Virus record (IMG/VR): IMGVR_UViG_3300024255_000159
Coordinates: 1-24,381 of that record
DNA from: a virus
DNA length: 24,381 nucleotides
Reading direction: 5' to 3' (one strand)
Shown: piece after piece, positions 6,686 through 13,808 of the stretch
Layout of the letters: each line of letters starts with the position of its first letter
Numbering within the stretch: the stretch's first letter is position 1
The notes under the pieces: model-generated
What the model saw: the letters and a program-made list of their open reading frames with translations, nothing else
Database searches by the model: none
Told to the model about the DNA's origin: nothing
Translations under genes and position numbers: made by a program

Positions 6686-8062
6686 TTAGATCTCTCTTAT
6701 ATTCGTCCAATTATCAGATTGATTAAGATCAACTTGAATAGGATAATCTGCTTTAACTTCAACAGGTATATCAACATCATCAATCACAATTTTTTCCGTA
6801 GTAACTTCAACATCTGGAGAGATAATAGGGGTTTCGTTTTTAATCTTGTCATCAGATTCTGGTATTTCAATGTTAAATGGCATTTGATCAATATCAACAT
6901 TGACTGTAATCGATTCAGAATCGGTTAAATTACCAGGTCCAATTGCATATAAAATATATGCAATAGACGATGGTCCTCTATTGTTATATGGAACATTATG
7001 AATATATGTGCCATCGGCAGACGCAGATGCTCCCAAATCAACGAGGTCATTAGTAATATTACCATCCAAATCTGTCATTGCAATCTGCAACTCATATGCA
7101 ATCGTAGCTCTTTCTTGCTCATGTGTTAACACAACATTCTCTCCATAAGTAACTCTTATTGGACCATTTAAATTTACTTCTGGTGGAGGAAATACAGTCA
7201 GTGTAATCTGATCACTATCAACTCCACCAACACCAGAAGCAGTAGCAGTATATGTTGTAGTTACAGTTGGAGAAACTGTTACCTGGGATACTATATTACT
7301 GGGACCGATGCCAGGTTGTACGTTTACCGTTGAAGCATCGCCAGTAGTATTCCAACTTAATATTGCAGATTGTCCTAAAACGATAGTGCTGTTGTTAAGA
7401 CTTAACGTAACAATAGGAGGAATATAAACTGTTAATGTTTTTGCGACTGCACGAGTACCGCCTAGCCCACTTGCAGTTAGTATATACGTTGTTGTACTAT
7501 TGGGAGAAACTGTTCTAGATCCTGATGTACCTACTGATCCAAATATATTAATATATCTAGATGTACTTCTAGATGTGCTCCAACTAACTGTGGCATTTTG
7601 TCCTCGAATAATAGATGATGGACTAATGCTTAAAGATACTGTTGGTGGATAGTAAGTACATGAACCATCATTAAATGTTGCACTAGGATTATAGTTGCTA
7701 GCCTGACTATCTGTACACCCAGGAAAAGGACAGTTAGCCCCGAGTCCTAAATTTGTATGCCTTCCTTGAGATTGAACATTCTGTAGTTCACCACTTCCAC
7801 CCTGATTCCTGTCACCACCAGCTCGGACCATTTGGTAGATACTACTAAAACCACCTCTAGTAGGGTGATATACCCACGTACCTACGTATCTTTCTACACC
7901 ACTCTGTTCTCCATATCTACCAAACAAACTATAATATGCAGATGTAACTTGATTGCGAACGGGGTCATTAAAATCACCACCGCCACCAGGCCACCATAGT
8001 TGTCCCCTATCACAAATATATATATTTCCGTAACGATTGTAATGACTATAGCGATAAGGCAT
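6686..8062 (-). CDS. Adhesin-like array gene 4: DUF4214-like head, Cys/Asn module, Ig-like repeats, shared C-terminus
   Basis: A 458-residue protein, the shortest array member and the only one without either a glycine-rich or a DUF5648-like head. Residues 1-110 are aromatic and arginine-rich. The piece S-A-Y-Y-S-L-F-G-R-Y-G-E-Q-S-G-V-E-R-Y-V at 41-60 resembles DUF4214 ('LY..LLGR.pd..Gl.yWv'), a weak match. Residues 115-137 form a G-C-T-D-S-Q-A-S-N-Y-N-P module closed by G-S-C-T-Y, a motif frequent in secreted and virion proteins. Two Ig-like domains (about 140-218 and 219-296), a third beta domain and the acidic shared tail follow, ending T-N-I-R-E-I. The gene upstream overlaps by one base (TAATG). 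It shares a 92-base exact repeat with array gene 5 and a 63-base one with array gene 3. A host-binding tip role is inferred. Confidence 0.76.
   Translation of the reverse strand: MPYRYSHYNRYGNIYICDRGQLWWPGGGGDFNDPVRNQVTSAYYSLFGRYGEQSGVERYVGTWVYHPTRGGFSSIYQMVRAGGDRNQGGSGELQNVQSQGRHTNLGLGANCPFPGCTDSQASNYNPSATFNDGSCTYYPPTVSLSISPSSIIRGQNATVSWSTSRSTSRYINIFGSVGTSGSRTVSPNSTTTYILTASGLGGTRAVAKTLTVYIPPIVTLSLNNSTIVLGQSAILSWNTTGDASTVNVQPGIGPSNIVSQVTVSPTVTTTYTATASGVGGVDSDQITLTVFPPPEVNLNGPIRVTYGENVVLTHEQERATIAYELQIAMTDLDGNITNDLVDLGASASADGTYIHNVPYNNRGPSSIAYILYAIGPGNLTDSESITVNVDIDQMPFNIEIPESDDKIKNETPIISPDVEVTTEKIVIDDVDIPVEVKADYPIQVDLNQSDNWTNIREI
6691..6698 (-). promoter_or_regulatory. Ribosome binding site of array gene 5 inside the end of array gene 4
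   Basis: AAGAGAGA on the minus strand, six bases before ATG 6684, includes the Arg and Glu codons of the terminal R-E-I. It is weaker than the equivalents in front of array genes 2-4. Confidence 0.45.
7105..7167. repeat. 63-base exact repeat, copy in array gene 4
   Basis: Identical to 8481-8543. It codes the start of the third beta domain (GPIRVTYGENVVLTHEQERA). Similarity continues beyond the exact stretch into the preceding linker. Confidence 0.87.
7257..7293. repeat. 37-base exact repeat, copy in array gene 4
   Basis: Second of three identical copies (with 5561-5597 and 8633-8669) in the second Ig-like domain. Confidence 0.85.
7341..7432. repeat. 92-base exact repeat, copy B
   Basis: Partner of 5645-5736. 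The segment immediately downstream in the coding direction (7294-7340) has diverged between the two genes while this block has not. This is the pattern expected of localised exchange. Confidence 0.88.
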
Positions 8063-9612
8063 TATAGTTGCTCCACATCTACATACACACCACTGTCGCC
8101 TATTTCTACCTGAATAGGAGCATCTGCTTTGATTGCTACCGGTATATCAATATCATCGATAAGGATTTGCTCACTAGTAACTTCAGCATCTGGGGAGATA
8201 ATGGGTGCTTCGCTTTTAATCTTGCCATCAGATTCTGGTATTTCAATGTTAAATGGCATTTGATCAATATCAATATTAACTTCAATAGAGTCCGAATCTG
8301 ACAAATTGCCGGGCCCAACAGCATATAGAGTATATAGTATAGACGATGGTCCTCTGCTATTATACGGAACATTATGAATATATGTGCCATTGCCCAACGC
8401 AGACGCTCCTAAATCAACGAGTTCAGTAGTCATATCACCATCCAAATCAGTTAGTAAAATCTGCAACTCATATGTATCAATAGCTCTTTCTTGCTCATGT
8501 GTTAACACAACATTCTCTCCATAAGTAACTCTTATTGGACCATCTAATTTTACTTCTGGTGGAGGAAATACAGTCAAGGTAATCTCATCACTATCGGTTC
8601 CCCCCAAACCAGACACAGTTGCGGTATATGTTGTAGTTACAGTTGGAGAAACTGTTACCTGGGATACTAAATTAGCAGAACCAATTCCAGGTTGTATGTT
8701 ATTAGTTGAGGCGTCACCAGTAGTAGTCCAAGACAATATAGTAGACTGACCCAAATTAATAGATTGCGAAGCTAGTGATAACGTAACATTTGGGGGGATA
8801 TAAACTACTAAAGTTTTAGTACTAGTATTACTAGTGATGCCATAATAAGATGCGCTTATAGTATATGTCGTATCATCATTAGGAGATACAATAGTAGAAC
8901 CACTAGCAGCAATAGCACCTACACCACTTAATGATCTACTAGTAGCATTACTAATAGACCAAGATAATGTAGCATTTTGTCCTTGAATAATAGATGATGG
9001 TGATATTGTGAAACTAATACTGGGAGTAGGATAGGAACATCCACTATTAACATTAGCCCTTGGATTGTAGTTACTAGCACGACTATCAGTGCATCCATAG
9101 ACATTATATGTACATCCTGTGCTGACCTGATTTGCATATGGGTTAAAATTATTAGCACTAGAGTCTTTACAACCATATACAAATACAGGAGAATACCACG
9201 CAACACCTGCAAAGCTGTATCCCGATGGCGCAGAAGAACTGGTCTTAAACTTATGATCTACCAGTTGAGCATTATAAAATCTATAAACTGGTACACGATA
9301 TGCTCCAGGACTAGTATATGCATGACCAATAATACCTTCATAAACATAACCAGAAGGAGTGCTGGAATTAGTTTTGTAAAAGTGATTATATTGAGTTGGA
9401 TTCCAATATCGATATACAGGTGCAACAGCCCCAACGATTCCAGGAACGCTGCCAGACATAAAAAGATTCCAAACACCAGTGGATACAGCACTATATGCAG
9501 TGATTTGTTCGCCGCCAGGGTTTGAAGTATAGAAAGTATCCGCTCTAAAATAACCAGGATTGAAAGTAGCGTAAAAAGAATCGAATGTATGTAAATTACC
9601 GGAAGTTCCCAT
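8062..9612 (-). CDS. Adhesin-like array gene 3: DUF5648-like head, two Cys/Asn modules, Ig-like repeats, shared C-terminus
   Basis: A 516-residue protein. After an unrecognised lead (1-62), residues about 66-145 hold two tandem units, P-V-Y-R-Y-W-N-P...N-H-F-Y-K-T and P-V-Y-R-F-Y-N...D-H-K-F-K-T. Each is followed by S-G-Y and an aromatic-G segment. This is the pattern of DUF5648, a lectin-like repeat of extracellular proteins. Two modules of the form G-C-x-D-S-x-A-x-N-(F/Y)-N-P-x-A...G-C-x-Y follow at 147-169 and 173-194. The common architecture comes next: Ig-like domains (about 197-275 and 276-353), the third beta domain and the acidic tail, here ending V-D-V-E-Q-L. It overlaps the next gene by one base and lies two bases after the previous one. 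A carbohydrate-binding tip is a reasonable inference from the DUF5648-like repeats. Confidence 0.8.
   Translation of the reverse strand: MGTSGNLHTFDSFYATFNPGYFRADTFYTSNPGGEQITAYSAVSTGVWNLFMSGSVPGIVGAVAPVYRYWNPTQYNHFYKTNSSTPSGYVYEGIIGHAYTSPGAYRVPVYRFYNAQLVDHKFKTSSSAPSGYSFAGVAWYSPVFVYGCKDSSANNFNPYANQVSTGCTYNVYGCTDSRASNYNPRANVNSGCSYPTPSISFTISPSSIIQGQNATLSWSISNATSRSLSGVGAIAASGSTIVSPNDDTTYTISASYYGITSNTSTKTLVVYIPPNVTLSLASQSINLGQSTILSWTTTGDASTNNIQPGIGSANLVSQVTVSPTVTTTYTATVSGLGGTDSDEITLTVFPPPEVKLDGPIRVTYGENVVLTHEQERAIDTYELQILLTDLDGDMTTELVDLGASALGNGTYIHNVPYNSRGPSSILYTLYAVGPGNLSDSDSIEVNIDIDQMPFNIEIPESDGKIKSEAPIISPDAEVTSEQILIDDIDIPVAIKADAPIQVEIGDSGVYVDVEQL
8071..8074 (-). promoter_or_regulatory. Ribosome binding site of array gene 4 inside the end of array gene 3
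   Basis: GGAG on the minus strand, eight bases before ATG 8062, formed by the V-E codons of the terminal V-E-Q-L of the preceding protein. It supports the TAATG-coupled start. Confidence 0.6.
8481..8543. repeat. 63-base exact repeat, copy in array gene 3
   Basis: Partner of 7105-7167 in array gene 4, at the equivalent position in the third beta domain. Confidence 0.87.
8633..8669. repeat. 37-base exact repeat, copy in array gene 3
   Basis: Third identical copy (with 5561-5597 and 7257-7293) in the second Ig-like domain. Confidence 0.85.
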
Positions 9613-9614
9613 AT

Positions 9615-11306
9615 CTAAATCTCCCTGATATCTACGTAGATTCCACTATCATCAATCTCAAGCTGTATTGGATAATCTGCTTTAACTTCAACAGGTATAT
9701 CAATATCATCAACAAGAAGTCGCTGACTAGTAACTTCAACATCAGGTGTTACAACAGGTTCTTCATTCTTAAAAGTATCATCAGTTTCTGGAATGTCAAT
9801 GGCATCAGGCATTCTGTCAATGTTGATTGATACTTGTTCAATATCTTCCGCAGTCAATGAACCCTCACCTATAGCATATAATTTATATTCTATAATAGTA
9901 GGTCCAAGATTATTATAAGTTGGTGTGTGTATCACATCTCGATCAACTACATCTGCAATAGGAAGATCTTCCACAAGTTCATAGTCAGTATATGTATTGT
10001 CAGCGTAATAATATCTTACTAATAATTGTAGAGATGTGGTAGCATTTTCGGATTGTACATTGAGATTAATATTTTCACCATAATCAACAGATAAAGGATA
10101 CGTTAATGTTATTACAGGAGGTGTAATAACAGTAACAGTAACTTGATCGGAACCTTGACCTGCTAATGGATGAGAAGCAGTTATTGTATATGTCGTAGTT
10201 GTAGTTGGAGATATTTGGATTGGAGTTGACTGAATATTAATAGGACCAATGCCAGGAGAAATTTGTGCTAAAGAAACATCTCCAGTAATAGTATATTCTA
10301 AAAAGGTAGATTGCCCTTGTATTATTGTATTATCAGTAGCAGTTGTTGTAAGAGTAGGGATTGGTGGAATAAGAACATCAACACTTATGGATTGTGAAGT
10401 AGTTCCTCCAGGTCCAAATGCACTTAATGTATATGTTCTATCATTAACAGGTTGTATTGTGATGCCAGGAGGTGACTGATTTTGTGGTTGATTGCCACCA
10501 AAATCAGTCAAAGAAACAGTAGTTACATAACCAGTAATTTGATATGTTAGTTGAGCACTGCCGCCTCGAACAATTTGATCAGGACTAATTGTAAAATACT
10601 GAATATTTGGTTTAGCATAATCAAACGACAACGTATAGAATCCGTCACCATAATTACTATATCCACTATTATAAGTCCATTGATAATAACTTCCATTGCT
10701 ATACCAAGCAGAATTTCCTCCAATACCAGCATATCCATTGGTGGTTGTTGCACCACCTAACCCACCGGCACCGCCAGTAGAAGATCCTCCACCACCACCA
10801 CCACGGTGACCTGCAGGAGCATTCCCACCATTTCTTCCACCTATTCCACTTGTTGTACCTCCACCACCAATACCACGACCAGCAGTATAATATCCACCAT
10901 AACCAGTATTGTTATCAAATCTACCAGCGCCGCCACCACCACCAACAATGACAGTATATCTGTTCAATCCACCGTCATATACTCCTGATGCTCCACCTCC
11001 ACCGCCACCAGAACGGTAACCATTACCACCACTTGCTAGCGGAGAATAACCACCAGATCCACCAGGGTTAGCTGGTCCTTGTCCTTTTGATCCTTCTCGA
11101 CCCATGTAAAACGTCAGATTATATGTATAGTCACGACTAGTTAATCTAAAATCACCAGATCTACCAAAACCACCACGAGAATGATTCCATGTAGTAGATG
11201 CTGATCCACCACCTGATGCAGCTCCTATACTAAATCTTACATTCGTAGATCCTGCTGGTATTTGAATAGTTCTCTGTCCAGATCCCCTTCCCGAATAACT
11301 TGGCAT
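9615..11306 (-). CDS. Adhesin-like array gene 2: glycine-rich head, Ig-like repeats, shared C-terminus
   Basis: A 563-residue protein with nearly the same length and plan as array gene 5. The opening has I-Q-I-P at 14-17. F-Y-M-G-R-E-G at 66-72 is matched by F-Y-I-G-R-Q-G in array gene 5. The glycine-rich core spans about 72-200, with G-G-G-G-G-G-A-S-G-V-Y-D at 100-111 and Y-T-V-I-V-G-G-G-G-G at 117-126. Tyr, Asn and Ser fill the gaps between glycine runs, and there is no Gly-X-Y collagen periodicity. Ig-like domains at about 233-318 and 319-400, the third beta domain and the acidic tail follow, ending V-D-I-R-E-I. The ATG shares a base with the TAA stop of array gene 1 and has a good Shine-Dalgarno sequence (GAGGG). 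Its head is clearly homologous to that of array gene 5, although two genes with other heads lie between them. Confidence 0.8.
   Translation of the reverse strand: MPSYSGRGSGQRTIQIPAGSTNVRFSIGAASGGGSASTTWNHSRGGFGRSGDFRLTSRDYTYNLTFYMGREGSKGQGPANPGGSGGYSPLASGGNGYRSGGGGGGASGVYDGGLNRYTVIVGGGGGAGRFDNNTGYGGYYTAGRGIGGGGTTSGIGGRNGGNAPAGHRGGGGGGSSTGGAGGLGGATTTNGYAGIGGNSAWYSNGSYYQWTYNSGYSNYGDGFYTLSFDYAKPNIQYFTISPDQIVRGGSAQLTYQITGYVTTVSLTDFGGNQPQNQSPPGITIQPVNDRTYTLSAFGPGGTTSQSISVDVLIPPIPTLTTTATDNTIIQGQSTFLEYTITGDVSLAQISPGIGPINIQSTPIQISPTTTTTYTITASHPLAGQGSDQVTVTVITPPVITLTYPLSVDYGENINLNVQSENATTSLQLLVRYYYADNTYTDYELVEDLPIADVVDRDVIHTPTYNNLGPTIIEYKLYAIGEGSLTAEDIEQVSINIDRMPDAIDIPETDDTFKNEEPVVTPDVEVTSQRLLVDDIDIPVEVKADYPIQLEIDDSGIYVDIREI
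9621..9626 (-). promoter_or_regulatory. Ribosome binding site of array gene 3 inside the end of array gene 2
   Basis: AGGGAG on the minus strand, eight bases before ATG 9612, formed by the R-E codons of the terminal R-E-I. It is the strongest Shine-Dalgarno match in the array. Confidence 0.68.
9730..9811. repeat. 82-base exact repeat, copy in array gene 2
   Basis: Identical to 11421-11502. It codes the acidic linker IPETDDTFKNEEPVVTPDVE and its flanks. A second nearly identical stretch follows in both genes, coding the D-I-D-I-P-V-E-V-K-A-D-Y block. Confidence 0.87.
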
Positions 11307-12895
11307 TAGATTTCCCTCACATTAATGAATGTTCCGCTGTCATCAATCTCAATCTGTATTGGATAATCTGCTTTAACTTCAACAGGTATATCAATATCAT
11401 CAATAACAATTTGATCTGTCGTAACTTCAACATCAGGTGTTACAACAGGTTCTTCATTCTTAAAAGTATCATCAGTTTCTGGAATGTCAATGGCATCAGG
11501 CAGTTGGTCGATAATGACAGGAACTTCAATAGTATCAGTTGCTGTCAAACTACCATATCCATCTACAGTAAACTCTAGTCGCACTTTAAATGGACCAAAA
11601 TCATTATATTCAATAGGAATATTATATAGATCTACTTCTACTTCATCTCCAGTAGTATTAGGTATTGCTACAGAAGGTTTAAACTCGTTAGTTCCATCTA
11701 GATATAGATATTCAGCAATGTAACTAATACCACCATCAGAATTTGTAGCGGTAATAGTTATTGGTACATTTTCTCCATACAATATATTAAGAGGACCACT
11801 TACACTGATAGTTGATGGTTGCAAAACTGTTACTAGTAATTCAGAAGAACCAGTTCCTCCTAATCCTGAAGCAGTAGCAGTATATGTTGTCGTTATGGTT
11901 GGAGATACTACCGCTTGACTATTAAGAGCAGAAGAACCAACACCAGGTTCAATAAGGAGCGAGTTAGCATCACCAACTACAGTCCAAGACAATATAGTAC
12001 TGTTTCCTTGTACTATAGTGTAAGTTGGTGGGTCGGATTCTGGGTCCTGATCACCAGCAGATGCTGATAATGTTATTACCGGTTCTATGTATACGTTAAC
12101 AAGAACTGTATCTGACCTACTATATGCAGGGTTTGAAGCGGTTAATCTAAATTCACTAGTTTCTGTAGGAGCAACGACAAACGAGTTATTAGTCCTATTT
12201 ACTTGTCCATATGATTCAACAACAGCGCCATTTCGCAGTCTTTCTAATACTTCAGAATCAGAATCTCCACCACCAACCGTCCAAGATAACGTTGTTTGAG
12301 CATTATTTCCATCAGTTCCATTTAATCGAAAAGCACCAGGATTAGCACTGATTGATGGTAACGGTGCATCATATGTACAAACACACCCAAAAAATCCTCC
12401 AGAAGCACCATATCTACAGTTACCACTTCCTCCTTGTGTTCCTCCGTATCCTATACGAACATAAACATTTTGTCCTGCTATAGCACCACTAGTTCCTCTA
12501 GATTTTGTACAGCAAGATGCACCACCGCCTCCTCCACCATATGAACTAGATGCTCCTCTCCACTGACCAGATCCACCAGATCCATAACTCGAATATCCAG
12601 AGGCAGCTCTATTCCACGGACCACCACCGAATCTACCTGATTGACCACTACGCCAGTTACCACTACCACCATATCCAGGACTGTATAAACTACCTGCTCC
12701 ACCACCATAAGATATAACTCCACCGGCACAAGTATATCCACCTGCTTGTGGAGCAGTAAAGTTTCCACTGAAAACTGGAATGTTAGGGTAACCACCACCG
12801 CCACCACCAGCTACAGTGATATAAGTCATGGTCTTTACATCTGTTGGTACTTGAATATTACCACTGCTAGACCTACCTATAGAATAGCTTCCCAT
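11306..12895 (-). CDS. Adhesin-like array gene 1: Cys-containing glycine-rich head, Ig-like repeats, shared C-terminus
   Basis: A 529-residue protein, first in the array. The opening has I-Q-V-P at 14-17 and I-T-V-A-G-G-G-G-G-G at 26-35. The glycine-rich head runs to about 175. Unlike the other glycine-rich heads it is rich in Trp, Arg and Tyr and carries six cysteines (56, 128, 129, 160, 171, 173), including C-C and C-V-C. The G-G-G-G-G-A-S motif is present at 121-127. The first Ig-like domain (about 179-270) is diverged and longer than in its paralogs. The second (about 272-360) is canonical, with G-N-S-T-I-L-S-W and T-T-T-Y-T-A-T-A-S-G. The third domain and acidic tail end I-N-V-R-E-I. A 12-base gap without a good Shine-Dalgarno sequence precedes the ATG. 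It is probably a virion adhesin; the cysteines may be unpaired, bridged or metal-bound. Confidence 0.79.
   Translation of the reverse strand: MGSYSIGRSSSGNIQVPTDVKTMTYITVAGGGGGGYPNIPVFSGNFTAPQAGGYTCAGGVISYGGGAGSLYSPGYGGSGNWRSGQSGRFGGGPWNRAASGYSSYGSGGSGQWRGASSSYGGGGGGASCCTKSRGTSGAIAGQNVYVRIGYGGTQGGSGNCRYGASGGFFGCVCTYDAPLPSISANPGAFRLNGTDGNNAQTTLSWTVGGGDSDSEVLERLRNGAVVESYGQVNRTNNSFVVAPTETSEFRLTASNPAYSRSDTVLVNVYIEPVITLSASAGDQDPESDPPTYTIVQGNSTILSWTVVGDANSLLIEPGVGSSALNSQAVVSPTITTTYTATASGLGGTGSSELLVTVLQPSTISVSGPLNILYGENVPITITATNSDGGISYIAEYLYLDGTNEFKPSVAIPNTTGDEVEVDLYNIPIEYNDFGPFKVRLEFTVDGYGSLTATDTIEVPVIIDQLPDAIDIPETDDTFKNEEPVVTPDVEVTTDQIVIDDIDIPVEVKADYPIQIEIDDSGTFINVREI
11314..11318 (-). promoter_or_regulatory. 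Ribosome binding site of array gene 2 inside the end of array gene 1
   Basis: GAGGG on the minus strand, seven bases before ATG 11306, overlapping the codons for the terminal V-R-E-I. It supports the start that overlaps the preceding stop codon. Confidence 0.65.
11421..11502. repeat. 82-base exact repeat, copy in array gene 1
   Basis: Partner of 9730-9811. The bases just outside both ends differ, which defines a sharp block of identity. Confidence 0.87.
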
Positions 12896-12907
12896 AAAAT
12901 ATTACCG

Positions 12908-13807
12908 CTAAAATTTGATAATATAATGAACTAAAATAAATGGTGTAACAACTTGATTTAATACATTTAAATTTTCAACATCCACATCTACATAAGATTC
13001 CATATCATCTAGAGGAACATCAATATTGTTATACGTATATGTAAAATCACTAGTATATGTATAGGGTCTTGTAATTGTGTGATCGTGTCCCGGTTCACCT
13101 GTAGGAACATTTAAAGAAGTTTCTTCTAGACTATTTCCCGCAGAAGCATTTGCGGTGTTAGCTCTAGGTCCTTTACCGTCACCACCAGTAGCATGAGTAA
13201 CTGTTTTATTTAAAACTGTAAATCCACCGCCGCCACCAGCATTATGATAATGACCTTGAAATTCATCAATAGAAAGAGTGGTTGCACTGGTATTTCTAGG
13301 AATATTAAACCTAGGAGTTCCATTAAAGTTAGCAATATCAGAGGAGATTACCATATTTCCGATATAGTTTACTGTTGCTCTATCTCCAATATTGGTGAGA
13401 GGTTCTACTTCAACACCGACTTTACTAACACCAGCATCATCTTCCAAAGTTGTAGAAAAATACTCTCCAGATCCTCTACTACCAATAATTACTTTTGATC
13501 CTAAATCGGGAAGTTGAAACTGACCAAGATCATTTGTTGCAATATCAGGATTTCTCACATTAGTCGAAGGTTTTTTGAATCTAGAATCATCTCCTACTCC
13601 CAAAATTTGTGACAGTAAGTAAAAATCTTTTGCATTTTTTACTGTTCCATCACATTTTAAAAATCCCCCAGGCATAGTATTTTTAAATATTGCAGTAGTT
13701 GGATCATTGTTAAATCCCAAACCATGAACGGTATGCATTTGAATGGTTCCGGGAATTCCGCCCCAGTTAGATTTGTTGTGAGTATAGTTACTAGTTCTCG
13801 TTACCAT
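12908..13807 (-). CDS. Small phage tail collar domain protein (299 residues)
   Basis: The start at ATG 13807 has AGGG nine bases upstream and lies one base after the preceding stop. The tail collar domain occupies residues about 38-108: P-G-G-F-L-K-C-D-G-T-V, D-F-Y-L-L-S-Q-I-L-G and F-Q-L-P-D-L-G-S-K-V-I-I-G. Two histidine pairs follow, G-H-Y-H at 185-188 before a G-G-G-G-G run and G-H-D-H at 240-243. In T4 gp12 an HxH pair binds zinc at the trimer axis, so these are candidate metal sites. The C-terminus, I-L-V-H-Y-I-I-K-F, matches the Y-I-I-K/R ending of the other two collar proteins in the window. It is probably a short-fibre or fibre-tip component made as a homotrimer. Its position between the giant protein and the adhesin array suggests the connection region, which is inference. 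Confidence 0.82.
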   Translation of the reverse strand: MVTRTSNYTHNKSNWGGIPGTIQMHTVHGLGFNNDPTTAIFKNTMPGGFLKCDGTVKNAKDFYLLSQILGVGDDSRFKKPSTNVRNPDIATNDLGQFQLPDLGSKVIIGSRGSGEYFSTTLEDDAGVSKVGVEVEPLTNIGDRATVNYIGNMVISSDIANFNGTPRFNIPRNTSATTLSIDEFQGHYHNAGGGGGFTVLNKTVTHATGGDGKGPRANTANASAGNSLEETSLNVPTGEPGHDHTITRPYTYTSDFTYTYNNIDVPLDDMESYVDVDVENLNVLNQVVTPFILVHYIIKF

Positions 13808-13808
13808 T

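Noticed and set aside
5561-9811. Repeats as insertion sequences or other mobile elements
   Set aside because: No transposase, inverted terminal repeats or target duplications. All repeat copies are in the same reading frame at equivalent domain positions of paralogs.
12478-12807. Open frame of 109 codons overlapping the head of array gene 1
   Set aside because: It is a shadow of the glycine-rich coding region: GGN repeats keep alternative frames open. It is Val/Leu-rich without a plausible domain and lies wholly inside a well-supported gene.
4987-12895. Diversity-generating retroelement acting on the adhesin heads
   Set aside because: No reverse transcriptase, template repeat or adenine-biased variable repeat is seen. 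The repeats are exact and lie in conserved domains, not in the variable heads. Elements outside the window cannot be excluded.
9615-12895. Collagen-like Gly-X-Y repeats as oxygenase substrates
   Set aside because: The glycine runs are irregular clusters with Ser, Asn and Tyr between them and few prolines. No sustained three-residue periodicity is present.
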